A stretch of DNA of 64,000 bases from CALVGQ01 sp031551965 (GTDB taxonomy: Bacteria; Bacillota_I; Bacilli_A; Erysipelotrichales; Erysipelotrichaceae), in NCBI GenBank assembly GCA_031551965.1, contig JAVBMW010000001.1, positions 1 to 64,000 of the forward strand, written 5' to 3'. A program made the translations under genes and the position numbers. How positions within the stretch are numbered: the stretch's first letter is position 1; each line of letters opens with the position of its first letter. This document shows positions 17,353-25,262 of this stretch, one piece after another. The notes under the pieces were generated by a model that saw only the letters and a program-made list of their open reading frames with translations, made no database searches and was not told the origin of the DNA.

Positions 17353-17893
17353 AATTCAATGATAATATTTGACTATTCTTTCGATAGTCTCTTAAATAGC
17401 CTTCATATATTCTTTTTGATTCTAATTCCTGGAAATCACATGGTGCGATGATTTCTGGAAAATCATACTCATATTGAACAGACATCAACAAATACTTTAC
17501 AAATTCGGAACAATAGAACTTATCTGGACGATCCAATTTGATTCCAAGTGCTGCCAGAAATAATCCTTCTACATTATATTTATATGCTTCTTTATTTGCA
17601 TAAAAATTTTCAATGATTCTTTCTGCATTTTCATATTGTTCATCTGTCACATTGATTTCCATAACTAAACATGTAGTATCTTTGAAACGCTTAAAAGTTC
17701 CGGTTTCAATTCCTTCCTTAACAAACCCTCCAATAAAAGGATTATAAGGATTCAATCTTCCGAAAGAATAAAGCCTGTTTAAATCTTTATCTAAAGATAT
17801 CGATACATGACCATATTCACTATTTTTTACTACATTTATCACGCGCGATAAAACACTCGCAGTTCTAGTTAAAACTATGTATAATTTCTTCAT
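17351..17893 (-). CDS. NlpC/P60-like (YiiX-type) cysteine peptidase-fold protein
   Basis: A 180-residue protein with the permuted papain-like fold. The catalytic His is likely in YGHVSISLD (about residue 29) and the catalytic Cys in KFYCSEFV (about 128). There is no signal peptide, so it is predicted to be cytosolic. The substrate (peptide amide or lipid) is unknown. Ribosome site GGAAGTG. Confidence 0.7.
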   Translation of the reverse strand: MKKLYIVLTRTASVLSRVINVVKNSEYGHVSISLDKDLNRLYSFGRLNPYNPFIGGFVKEGIETGTFKRFKDTTCLVMEINVTDEQYENAERIIENFYANKEAYKYNVEGLFLAALGIKLDRPDKFYCSEFVKYLLMSVQYEYDFPEIIAPCDFQELESKRIYEGYLRDYRKNSQILSLN

Positions 17894-17985
17894 TTTTTCA
17901 CTTCCAATTTCAGAAGTAATTATACATTAGTTTTTTAAATTAAACAATTATATTTCGGTTAAATACAATAATTACTAATTTAAAA

Positions 17986-18669
17986 TCAATTTAAATATTC
18001 AAATATTAAGTTTACAGTTTCTTCGATTTGATCTGTAACCGTAATTGTTGCGATACCATCACCTTTTTGATCACCATATGATCCAAATCCAGCATGGTTA
18101 CCACCATCAATAATTTCAAAGTATGCATTCTTCGGATAAAAATCTTTCGATTTTTCCGCTTTTTCAGCATTTAAAACCTGATCGTTAGACCCTGTAATTG
18201 TAAGTGTAAACAAATCGAGGTCAGACAGATCTTTATACGGATAGGACCCTAAAAACACAATTCCTTTTATTTTTTTAGGATTTGCCTTTGCATAGATACT
18301 TGCCGAAGTTCCTCCTAATGAATGACCAATTATCACCCATTCTTTTATTTCCATGTGTGTTTTAATTACGTTTTCAGCTTTATTACTATCAAAAATGGAT
18401 AAATGTAAAGGTACTGAAACAATTTCTACATAAAATCCACGGTCCATGATTTCTTGAGCTAATAAGGAATACGCTCGTTCATCAACTTTACCACCTGGAT
18501 AAATGATAAACCCTACATCACTGCTGTTTGTTCCAACTTTCATTGTCAAAGTTTCATAAGCCATAACGGCTTCTTCAGTAGCCCGATAATAATCGTTCGC
18601 ATAAAGGAAAAAGGTAGCAGTGAAAATAATTGCTAAGGCAATTAAGAATTTTCCAACTTTTTTAAACAT
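17986..18669 (-). CDS. Alpha/beta hydrolase with N-terminal membrane anchor
   Basis: A 227-residue serine hydrolase. An uncleaved signal-anchor (FLIALAIIFTATFFLYA) leads to an extracellular alpha/beta domain with nucleophile GHSLGG, acid Asp in GSNDQVLN and His in GGNHAGFG. The substrate is unknown. The ATG at 18669 is chosen because AAAGGAG lies upstream; the frame to 18693 lacks one. Confidence 0.8.
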   Translation of the reverse strand: MFKKVGKFLIALAIIFTATFFLYANDYYRATEEAVMAYETLTMKVGTNSSDVGFIIYPGGKVDERAYSLLAQEIMDRGFYVEIVSVPLHLSIFDSNKAENVIKTHMEIKEWVIIGHSLGGTSASIYAKANPKKIKGIVFLGSYPYKDLSDLDLFTLTITGSNDQVLNAEKAEKSKDFYPKNAYFEIIDGGNHAGFGSYGDQKGDGIATITVTDQIEETVNLIFEYLN

Positions 18670-18730
18670 ATTAACACTCCTTTGCCTTACCATTATATTG
18701 AATAAACCAATATTTTAATACCCAAAGTTA

Positions 18731-19555
18731 CTAAAAATCTTTTGGAAATAGTGACCAATCGATCTTATCAATATTTTTACATACTCTTGATAATTCATTA
18801 CGAACTTCCATTAAGGCAAATCCTAGTAGATTTTCACCTTTCCACAAATTCGGATGATAGGCATCTTTATTTTCTGCACTCAGTCCAATACCCCACACCC
18901 GATCATAGGGACTCGCTTCAACTAAAATCTTATTTTTTGTCGATAATAAATAATCTAACAATTCTTTATTTTGTATAAATTTAAAATAATTTCCATTCAA
19001 AACGATGGAGTACTTATGTCGATTCCATAAATCTTCATCAAAGTTTTTAACATTTCTACCTAACTCTTTTATTTTTTTGGGATCGGTTTCCTTCATTATT
19101 TTTTCTTCACTCAATTTATCATCAAATAGTCTTGCCTTTTCTGCCATCATGTATTGTTCCATACAACAATATTTGTATATACTCACCTGAAAATCCGATT
19201 TCCACCACTGACTTAAACAGGACTTATCGACTTGATTTGAAGTATTTCCCCAAAAGAAGAGAAAATCAATTTTTTTATCTTTCAAAATTTGATTTAAAGA
19301 GTATTCGGGTTTCCCATCAAAATTCCAGAAGCAAATGCGATTACTAATGAATGTCTGATCCCAATTTTTTGGTTTGGGAAACATTTCATCATAAATGGAT
19401 CGTTCTGATTCATTAAGTGTTTTTAACCAATCGTAATGATCTTGTGCATATCCTTCTCCATACCCCATACGCCAGCCAATACTTCCACTAGGAATATGTG
19501 GATATCTGAGCCACAAAGGGGGCATTGGATTTGTGATTGAATAATTGTTTTCCAT
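18731..19555 (-). CDS. NADAR-family protein with N-terminal extension
   Basis: The C-terminal part (about 90-270) matches NADAR/YbiA proteins: FLFFWG, CCMEQYMMAEKARLF, LGRNVKNFDEDLW and SPYDRVWGIG. Members are N-glycosidases acting on riboflavin-pathway intermediates or on ADP-ribosylated bases. About 90 residues precede it, with YPHIPSGSIGWRMGYGEGY, absent from E. coli YbiA. No toxin gene is adjacent. GAGGTGAG ribosome site. Confidence 0.85.
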   Translation of the reverse strand: MENNYSITNPMPPLWLRYPHIPSGSIGWRMGYGEGYAQDHYDWLKTLNESERSIYDEMFPKPKNWDQTFISNRICFWNFDGKPEYSLNQILKDKKIDFLFFWGNTSNQVDKSCLSQWWKSDFQVSIYKYCCMEQYMMAEKARLFDDKLSEEKIMKETDPKKIKELGRNVKNFDEDLWNRHKYSIVLNGNYFKFIQNKELLDYLLSTKNKILVEASPYDRVWGIGLSAENKDAYHPNLWKGENLLGFALMEVRNELSRVCKNIDKIDWSLFPKDF

Positions 19556-19608
19556 ACTCTCACCTCATAGCTTAATTATATGCTAAAAACGTTCTTATTT
19601 GAAAGCAG

Positions 19609-22242
19609 TTATAGCCATTCTTTAAATTTATGAATATATACTTGTTTAAATGCTTGAACCACAATAGCATACCCAACTAATAAAAGCATAAGCCAAGGTA
19701 TATACGCTTTAGGAAGCATTACTAAATCCAATCCGTAGGCTAGATCAGTAAAGGCAATAATCAATGTTGCCGCAATGATGACAAAACTGGAGATCATGAG
19801 TGGTATAGAAGGAATGCTTTGGATAAACGGTATTTTTCTTGTACGAATCATAAAAACGATCAAAATTTGAGAAATCGTACCAAATACAAACCATCCTGTT
19901 TGAAATATTGGTGCCAATTCTTGCGTGTTTACGCCAATGATAAACCACAAAACAACAAAACATAGTACATCAAACAATGATGATAACGGACCTAAAAGCA
20001 TCATGAATCGTTGCACTCCTTTGGCATCCCATTGATGAGGTGTAAGCAAATATTCCGTATCAACATGATCAAAAGGAATTCCAATTTGCGAAAAATCACA
20101 AAGAAGATTCTGCGTTAATATATGCACTGGTAAAAGAGGCAGAAACGGCAAGAAGATACTCGCAACCATGACTGAAATCATATTCCCGAAATTACCGGAT
20201 GCGGCCATTTTAATGTATTTAATAATATTACCAAATGTTTGTCTGCCTAAAATTACTCCCTCTTCTAAAACCATTAAGTCTTTCTCTAATAAGATTAGTT
20301 CCGCAGTTTCTTTAGCGATATCGACTCCACTATCCACTGAAATTCCAACATCAGCTTGTCGAAGTGCAGGAGCATCATTGATCCCATCACCCATATAGCC
20401 AACTGTATGCCCTGCTTTTTGAAATGCATCCACTAGTCTTAGTTTTTGATTAGGGGATAGTTTTGAAAATAAATCACATTTTTTAATGATTTCCTGAACT
20501 TCAACATCATTCATTTTTTCTAGTTGTGAACCGGTAATGCAGATTTCATTATTAACACCTACTTTACCACAAACTTTGATTGCGACACCTTCACTATCAC
20601 CAGTAAGGACAACTGTTCTTACTCCATGGTCCTTAAGGGCATTGATGGCGATTTTGGCACTTTCTTTTGGTGGATCCAAAAAACCAATAAAACCGATCAA
20701 AACCATTTCACTTTCATCTTGAACACTGAATGTTTCAACACCTGAAACATTATTCTTTTGTGCAACTGCAATCATTCTTAATCCATCATGATTGTGTTTT
20801 TCATAAACTTCCATAATTTCTTTTAATAAGTCAGGTGTAATTTCTATTACTTCGCTACCGATTTGTGCATACTTACAAATAGCTAAAACCTCTTCAACTG
20901 CACCTTTAGTAATAAGTTGACGTTTTCCGTGTGTGTCGACTAGTACAACACTCATTCTGCGACGTGAGAAATCAAATGGAATCTCATCAACTCGAGTATA
21001 GTTTTCAAGTAAAGATTGTAAGCCATTTTCATTAGCACGATTAATGATGGCTAAATCAATTAAGTTCTTAAGACCTGTTTGAAAATAGCTATTCAAATAA
21101 CCATGGCGTAATATTTTCATATCATCTTGACCTAAAACATTCATGTATTTTTCTAAAATGATTTTGTCTTCTGTCAATGTACCTGTTTTATCAGTGCATA
21201 AAATATCCATTTCACCAAAAGTTTGGATCGAAGATAAACTCTTAACGATAACCTTATGTTTTGACATTGAAACAGCCCCTTTTGCCAAAGTGGATGTCAT
21301 GATCATCGGTAACATCTCAGGAGTAAGACCTACTGCCATCGTTACTGCAAACAAGAGAGCACTTGCCCAATCATGCTTCGTCAAACCATTAACGAAGAAT
21401 ATGATCGGTACCATGATCAACATAAAACGAATCAAAAGATTACTGATCGACTCTACTCCTTTTTCGAAGCTGTTTTTCGCTTTATCTCCCGATAAACTCT
21501 TGGCCATCGAGCCAAAATAAGTGTCATTACCAGTCGCCAAAATGATCGCAACCGCACTACCACTGACCATATTTGTACCCATAAAGCCTATATTTTCATA
21601 ATCAGTGATCGATTTATTTTCCGTGATCGCATGGCTGAACTTCTCAACAGGAGCTGATTCTCCAGTCAAGGCAGACTGTGCAATGAATCCATCTTTTACA
21701 TTCAAAAAGCGTACATCTCCAGGAATCATATCTCCAGCCGATAATTTAATAATGTCACCAACAACTAAATCTTCGATTTTTTCTTCAATCAATACACCAT
21801 CACGCCAAACATCAGCCTTATTGGAGATCATTGACGATAGTTTTGCGGCTGCTTTGTTTGAATTTTCTTGTTGCACAAAAGAGATGGTTGACGAGATAAA
21901 AATAAGCGACAATATTATAATTGATGTTGTATAATCTGCACTTACTGAAATAAAAACATCTGTAATAAACGTAATAATCGCCACTATAAACAGCACAACG
22001 TTAAATGGATTGACAAAAGCTTCAAATAAACGATGGATTATTGTTTCTTCTTTAGCTGTACGAATGATATTCTTTCCATCATTTTCTAATATTGTTTCTG
22101 CTTGAATTTGACTTAATCCGTTCATACTTACTTTGAAATGATCAAGTAGTTGTTGATTGTTTAGCGTCGCAAAAGAACGAAGATTAACTTCGCTTTCATT
22201 TTTCTTTTGGACGACATTCTGAAAATTATTTCTTTTTAGCAT
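19609..22242 (-). CDS. mgtA: Mg2+-importing P-type ATPase MgtA
   Basis: P3B-type ATPase that imports Mg2+, about 877 residues, cytoplasmic membrane. TGES (about 193), the phosphorylation motif CTDKTGT (Asp about 351), and the hinge GYMGDGINDAPAL are present, with about 10 membrane helices and the C-terminal FxTGWF segment. Of several clustered starts, ATG at 22242 best fits the ribosome site AAAGG; TTG 22272 or ATG 22251 are less likely. A leader ORF and alternative RNA stems lie upstream, which suggests Mg2+-responsive control. Confidence 0.93.
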   Translation of the reverse strand: MLKRNNFQNVVQKKNESEVNLRSFATLNNQQLLDHFKVSMNGLSQIQAETILENDGKNIIRTAKEETIIHRLFEAFVNPFNVVLFIVAIITFITDVFISVSADYTTSIIILSLIFISSTISFVQQENSNKAAAKLSSMISNKADVWRDGVLIEEKIEDLVVGDIIKLSAGDMIPGDVRFLNVKDGFIAQSALTGESAPVEKFSHAITENKSITDYENIGFMGTNMVSGSAVAIILATGNDTYFGSMAKSLSGDKAKNSFEKGVESISNLLIRFMLIMVPIIFFVNGLTKHDWASALLFAVTMAVGLTPEMLPMIMTSTLAKGAVSMSKHKVIVKSLSSIQTFGEMDILCTDKTGTLTEDKIILEKYMNVLGQDDMKILRHGYLNSYFQTGLKNLIDLAIINRANENGLQSLLENYTRVDEIPFDFSRRRMSVVLVDTHGKRQLITKGAVEEVLAICKYAQIGSEVIEITPDLLKEIMEVYEKHNHDGLRMIAVAQKNNVSGVETFSVQDESEMVLIGFIGFLDPPKESAKIAINALKDHGVRTVVLTGDSEGVAIKVCGKVGVNNEICITGSQLEKMNDVEVQEIIKKCDLFSKLSPNQKLRLVDAFQKAGHTVGYMGDGINDAPALRQADVGISVDSGVDIAKETAELILLEKDLMVLEEGVILGRQTFGNIIKYIKMAASGNFGNMISVMVASIFLPFLPLLPVHILTQNLLCDFSQIGIPFDHVDTEYLLTPHQWDAKGVQRFMMLLGPLSSLFDVLCFVVLWFIIGVNTQELAPIFQTGWFVFGTISQILIVFMIRTRKIPFIQSIPSIPLMISSFVIIAATLIIAFTDLAYGLDLVMLPKAYIPWLMLLLVGYAIVVQAFKQVYIHKFKEWL

Positions 22243-22442
22243 TTTCATCATCCTTTCATTTATTTTGTTCAATGAAGGATGGACTTATGCCTATGTTTAA
22301 GCAACGGGAAAAACGCTATCCGGATCAGGTGCTACCGCATCGTTCCCTTTTGCTGGATAGGCTTCACTGGTCTCTCGACCAAGCCCATCCGATTTACTTG
22401 ATTTACGCATTTTCCCCACCTCTTTTCTCTAACCTCAGTATA
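22243..22442 (-). promoter_or_regulatory. mgtA promoter and regulatory leader
   Basis: A promoter (TATACT at 22437-22442; GGGACA 17 nt upstream at 22460-22465) would start a leader of about 190 nt. It holds the 37-codon ORF and a segment GCCTATCC (22355-22362, minus) that can pair either with GGATAG (22316-22321), inside the ORF, or with ATAGGC (22289-22294), after its stop. The two pairings exclude each other. No M-box riboswitch consensus is visible. Confidence 0.6.
22297..22410 (-). CDS. MgtL-like leader peptide, 37 residues
   Basis: ATG at 22410 follows AGAGGTGGGG. The first half is basic and Ser-rich (MRKSSKSDGLGRETSE); the second half carries prolines and aspartates, ending VAPDPDSVFPVA. 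The Pro-Asp run resembles the EPDPTP of Salmonella MgtL, where acidic proline-rich nascent chains destabilise ribosomes at low Mg2+ and so turn on mgtA. The stop is 54 nt before mgtA. The function here is inferred. Confidence 0.65.
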   Translation of the reverse strand: MRKSSKSDGLGRETSEAYPAKGNDAVAPDPDSVFPVA

Positions 22443-22560
22443 CACTATCTTTATACAAATGTCCCTTTTTTAAAAATAAAATTTAGAAATCTCATCGATA
22501 GAACTTAAATATTCTTTAGTTTTATATGGTAAGCTATTTCTGATCTTGGAGAACAATTAA

Positions 22561-23085
22561 ATGGAAAACAAAAAAATAAAATTTACTTTCAACTTATTAT
22601 TTGGCATTTATCTATTGATTTTAGTTTGGATCATTTTGCTGAAGATGGAATTTAGTATTGAAAATATCAGTCATCATCATAGTATTAATTTAATTCCCTA
22701 TGGACTCGTCACTCCTAATGGTATTGAATTCTTCACAAAAAGAGTTCTTAACTTCAGAGAAGTTCGATTAAATATAATCATCTTTTTGCCATTTGGTGTT
22801 TATTTATCATTATTAAAACCAAATTGGTCATTCATTAAGAAAACACTGACATTTGTAGCCTTCAGTTCCGTTTTGGAAATCCTTCAGTATATCCTTGTCA
22901 TTGGTATTACGGATATTACCGATGTCCTCAACAATACAATTGGAGGTATCCTTGGAATCATCTCATTATTTATTATTTCAAAAATATTTAAAAATAAGAC
23001 AACAACTGTCGTCTTAGTTCTAAATATAATTATTTTGGGTTTGTTTCTATCAATGTTTACACTGTTGTATTTAGCGAATCATTGA
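22561..23085 (+). CDS. VanZ-like membrane protein
   Basis: A 174-residue protein with about five membrane helices and the VanZ signatures LNIIIFLPFGVYL and VLEILQYI...ITDITDVLNNTIGGILG. VanZ homologues affect teicoplanin tolerance or surface properties; the general role is unknown. No other van genes are present. GGAG is upstream. Confidence 0.85.
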   Translation: MENKKIKFTFNLLFGIYLLILVWIILLKMEFSIENISHHHSINLIPYGLVTPNGIEFFTKRVLNFREVRLNIIIFLPFGVYLSLLKPNWSFIKKTLTFVAFSSVLEILQYILVIGITDITDVLNNTIGGILGIISLFIISKIFKNKTTTVVLVLNIIILGLFLSMFTLLYLANH

Positions 23086-23580
23086 TCAAACTTTCTTTTG
23101 TTTTGCCAGCATTAATTCTTTTGCTTCTTTTCCAGTTAATTGTTCAATTTCAAGTTTGATAATTCCAACTGAATCCAAAGTTTTTTCAAACTCTTCGCTT
23201 TGAAAAACATTCGTTGGACATAAATATTCAGCTAAATATTGTAGAGCTTTTATTTTGTCATGACTATCTTCTAGCAGTTTTGCCTTGCCAAAACAGATGA
23301 CGCTTCTAAAATAAGTTGTATACTCTTTATCAATTACTTCATCTTGATCAACAATACAAAATGATACTTTGTTGTTTCTTAAGATACCGTCAATTTTGTG
23401 TCCCACTTTTGCACAATGGAAATACAGTGAATTATCATGATAAACATAACTTAGAGGCACAGCGTAAGGGTAATCATCATCACCGCTAACCGCTAAAACA
23501 CCTGAAGTATTTCTATTTAATATTTCAATACACTCATCATTTGATAAAGCTTGTTTAAATCTACGCATTTCTCTAAACAT
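23086..23580 (-). CDS. Pyridoxamine 5'-phosphate oxidase-like (NimA-type) flavoprotein
   Basis: A 164-residue split-barrel protein. It starts MRRFKQALSNDECIEILNR, with GVLAVSGDDDYPYAVPLSYVY and FHCAKVGHKIDGI, matching the 5-nitroimidazole-resistance (NimA-like) branch of FMN/heme-binding proteins. It may reduce nitro compounds, but many members are of unknown role. GAGGTGA ribosome site. Confidence 0.85.
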   Translation of the reverse strand: MFREMRRFKQALSNDECIEILNRNTSGVLAVSGDDDYPYAVPLSYVYHDNSLYFHCAKVGHKIDGILRNNKVSFCIVDQDEVIDKEYTTYFRSVICFGKAKLLEDSHDKIKALQYLAEYLCPTNVFQSEEFEKTLDSVGIIKLEIEQLTGKEAKELMLAKQKKV

Positions 23581-23695
23581 AAAATCACCTCAACTAACTT
23601 AAGTATATCAAAGTTGAATTTTATTAGAAAGAAACTTTAACCATTTGCAAAACAGTCTTAATCTAATTATAATTGTCCCAGAGGAGAAAATTGAG

Positions 23696-24238
23696 ATGAA
23701 GAAAAGAATTCTGATTATTTTAACTGCACTTTTGTTTTTAACTTCTTGTTCAAGCAAAAAAATTAAAACATGTAATATATCTGATTTAAAGACAGTCACT
23801 GACAACATGAATAGTTATGGTATTTTCAATGTTCCTGATAACTTTCAAAGATTGACAATGAAGGAAGCACTCCGTATTTTTGAAGAGGGTGGCTCTGCAA
23901 TTATCCTTACTAGCAAAGCAAGTTGTGCATACTGTTTGGAAGCAGTTCCGGTATTAGGCAATGTTGCAAAAAAAGAAGGAATCGCAATTTACTATATCAA
24001 TACTGAAGAGAGTGTTTCGGATGAAACATTTGATAAGTTTATATCTTATGTATCTGAATTTTTAGAACCAGATGGTGGTCTTTATGTTCCTAATGTTTTT
24101 GCGGTAGTGGATGGTAAAGCTGTTTCCCACCATATTGGAGCTACTGATGATTTTGACTCATCAATGGGACCAATGAGCGACAGTCAAGTAAAAGAACTCA
24201 GTAAGATCTATAAAGATTTGATCAAAAAAATAAAATAA
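23696..24238 (+). CDS. Thioredoxin-fold lipoprotein
   Basis: A surface-anchored, thioredoxin-like protein of 180 residues. Lipobox LTSC (Cys about 18). The redox pair is in SKASCAYCLEAVP (CxxC), followed by GIAIYYIN and a cis-Pro region LYVPNVF. It resembles the bacteriocin-accessory PedC-type group, but no bacteriocin is nearby, so a general thiol-redox role outside the membrane is likelier. AGAGGAG precedes ATG 23696; a longer frame to 23645 is not supported. Probable two-gene unit with the next gene (17 nt gap). Confidence 0.8.
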   Translation: MKKRILIILTALLFLTSCSSKKIKTCNISDLKTVTDNMNSYGIFNVPDNFQRLTMKEALRIFEEGGSAIILTSKASCAYCLEAVPVLGNVAKKEGIAIYYINTEESVSDETFDKFISYVSEFLEPDGGLYVPNVFAVVDGKAVSHHIGATDDFDSSMGPMSDSQVKELSKIYKDLIKKIK

Positions 24239-24255
24239 GATAGGAGAAAAACATA

Positions 24256-24933
24256 ATGAAATATGAGATTATTGGTGGTTCTCTACCTGCACTAGAATGT
24301 GAATTAAATGCAGGTGAAAGTGTATTTACTGAATCAGGCGGAATGAGTTGGATGGACGATAAATTTGACATGTCTAGTAATACAAAAGGTGGTATCATGA
24401 AAGGTTTAGGCAGAGCACTGGCTGGTGAGTCAATATTCTTGACAACTTACACAGCAAAACAAAACAATGCAAAAATCACATTTGCTTCTTGTTTTCCTGG
24501 AAACATATTACCATTAGAATTAAAACACAATGAGTCAATTATCGCTCAAAAACATGCTTTCCTAGCTGCAGAAGATGGTGTTGAACTGGAAATGTATTTT
24601 CGCAAAAAACTTGGCGTTGGTTTTTTTGGTGGTGAAGGATTCATACTACAAAAAATTAAAGGTCCCGGTATGGCTTTCTTAGAAATAGATGGTTCTATCG
24701 TTGAAAAAACACTTGCCCCAAATGAAGTGTTAAAAGTCGACCAAGGATATATCGCAGCCTTTGAGCCTACTGTTCGATTCGATATTGAAACTATAAAAGG
24801 TTTAGGAAATATATTATTTAGTGGTGAAGGATTGTTCGTTGGAACATTGACAGGTCCTGGAAAAGTGTGGCTACAAACGATGCCTTATTCTAAACTTGCA
24901 ACACAAATTTTATCAATGGTCCCAAGCAAATAA
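24256..24933 (+). CDS. TIGR00266/AIM24 family protein
   Basis: A 225-residue beta-rich protein. Typical opening YEIIGGSLPALECELNAGESVFTESGGMSWM, then FGGEGFILQKIKGPGMAFLEIDG and the C-terminal FSGEGLFVGTLTGPGKVWLQTMP. The family is widespread; its molecular role is unknown. TAGGAG lies upstream. Confidence 0.88.
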   Translation: MKYEIIGGSLPALECELNAGESVFTESGGMSWMDDKFDMSSNTKGGIMKGLGRALAGESIFLTTYTAKQNNAKITFASCFPGNILPLELKHNESIIAQKHAFLAAEDGVELEMYFRKKLGVGFFGGEGFILQKIKGPGMAFLEIDGSIVEKTLAPNEVLKVDQGYIAAFEPTVRFDIETIKGLGNILFSGEGLFVGTLTGPGKVWLQTMPYSKLATQILSMVPSK

Positions 24934-24964
24934 TTTTAAAAAAAAACAGAAAAATTATAACCAT

Positions 24965-24993
24965 AAACAAGGTCTATTCGCCCTTGTTTTTTT
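24965..24993 (+). terminator. Terminator after the AIM24-family gene
   Basis: Stem AAACAAGG / CCTTGTTT with a 9-nt loop and a T-run. Confidence 0.8.
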
Positions 24994-25262
24994 ATCATGT
25001 TTTGTTGCATTATCACAACAACGATGGCTTTACTAAAGGTTAAGATACACCGATATCATTTATTTGAAAAAATGTAATTTTTTTGGGAGTATTCTCCACT
25101 TTATATTGTTTTATATCTTTTTTATAACGAAATCAGTTATTATTTGTCTTTTTTTACCCACTTTTACTCTTTATTTTATTTTTGATTTTATTTATTTTTT
25201 TCTGATTTGCCCAAAAAAAAGAAAATTTTACTCATATAACTAAACTAGAAAGGAGGTGAGTT
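24994..25262 (+). other. AT-rich gene-free stretch before the wall-protein cluster
   Basis: About 270 nt, extremely rich in T, with no convincing ORF. It ends in a perfect AAAGGAGGTGA ribosome site 4 nt from the next ATG. No sigma-A promoter stands out; a sporulation-type promoter is possible but I cannot identify one. Confidence 0.5.

Noticed and set aside
22243..22442. M-box magnesium riboswitch upstream of mgtA
   Set aside because: The conserved M-box core segments are not present; the leader instead codes a short peptide.
22272..22508. Plus-strand 78-codon ORF opposite the mgtA leader
   Set aside because: It is the antisense of the leader ORF and promoter; the minus strand has the ribosome site, promoter and matching downstream gene.
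22561..23085. Glycopeptide-resistance locus because of VanZ
   Set aside because: No vanH/A/X or regulator genes accompany it; VanZ-like proteins are common without them.
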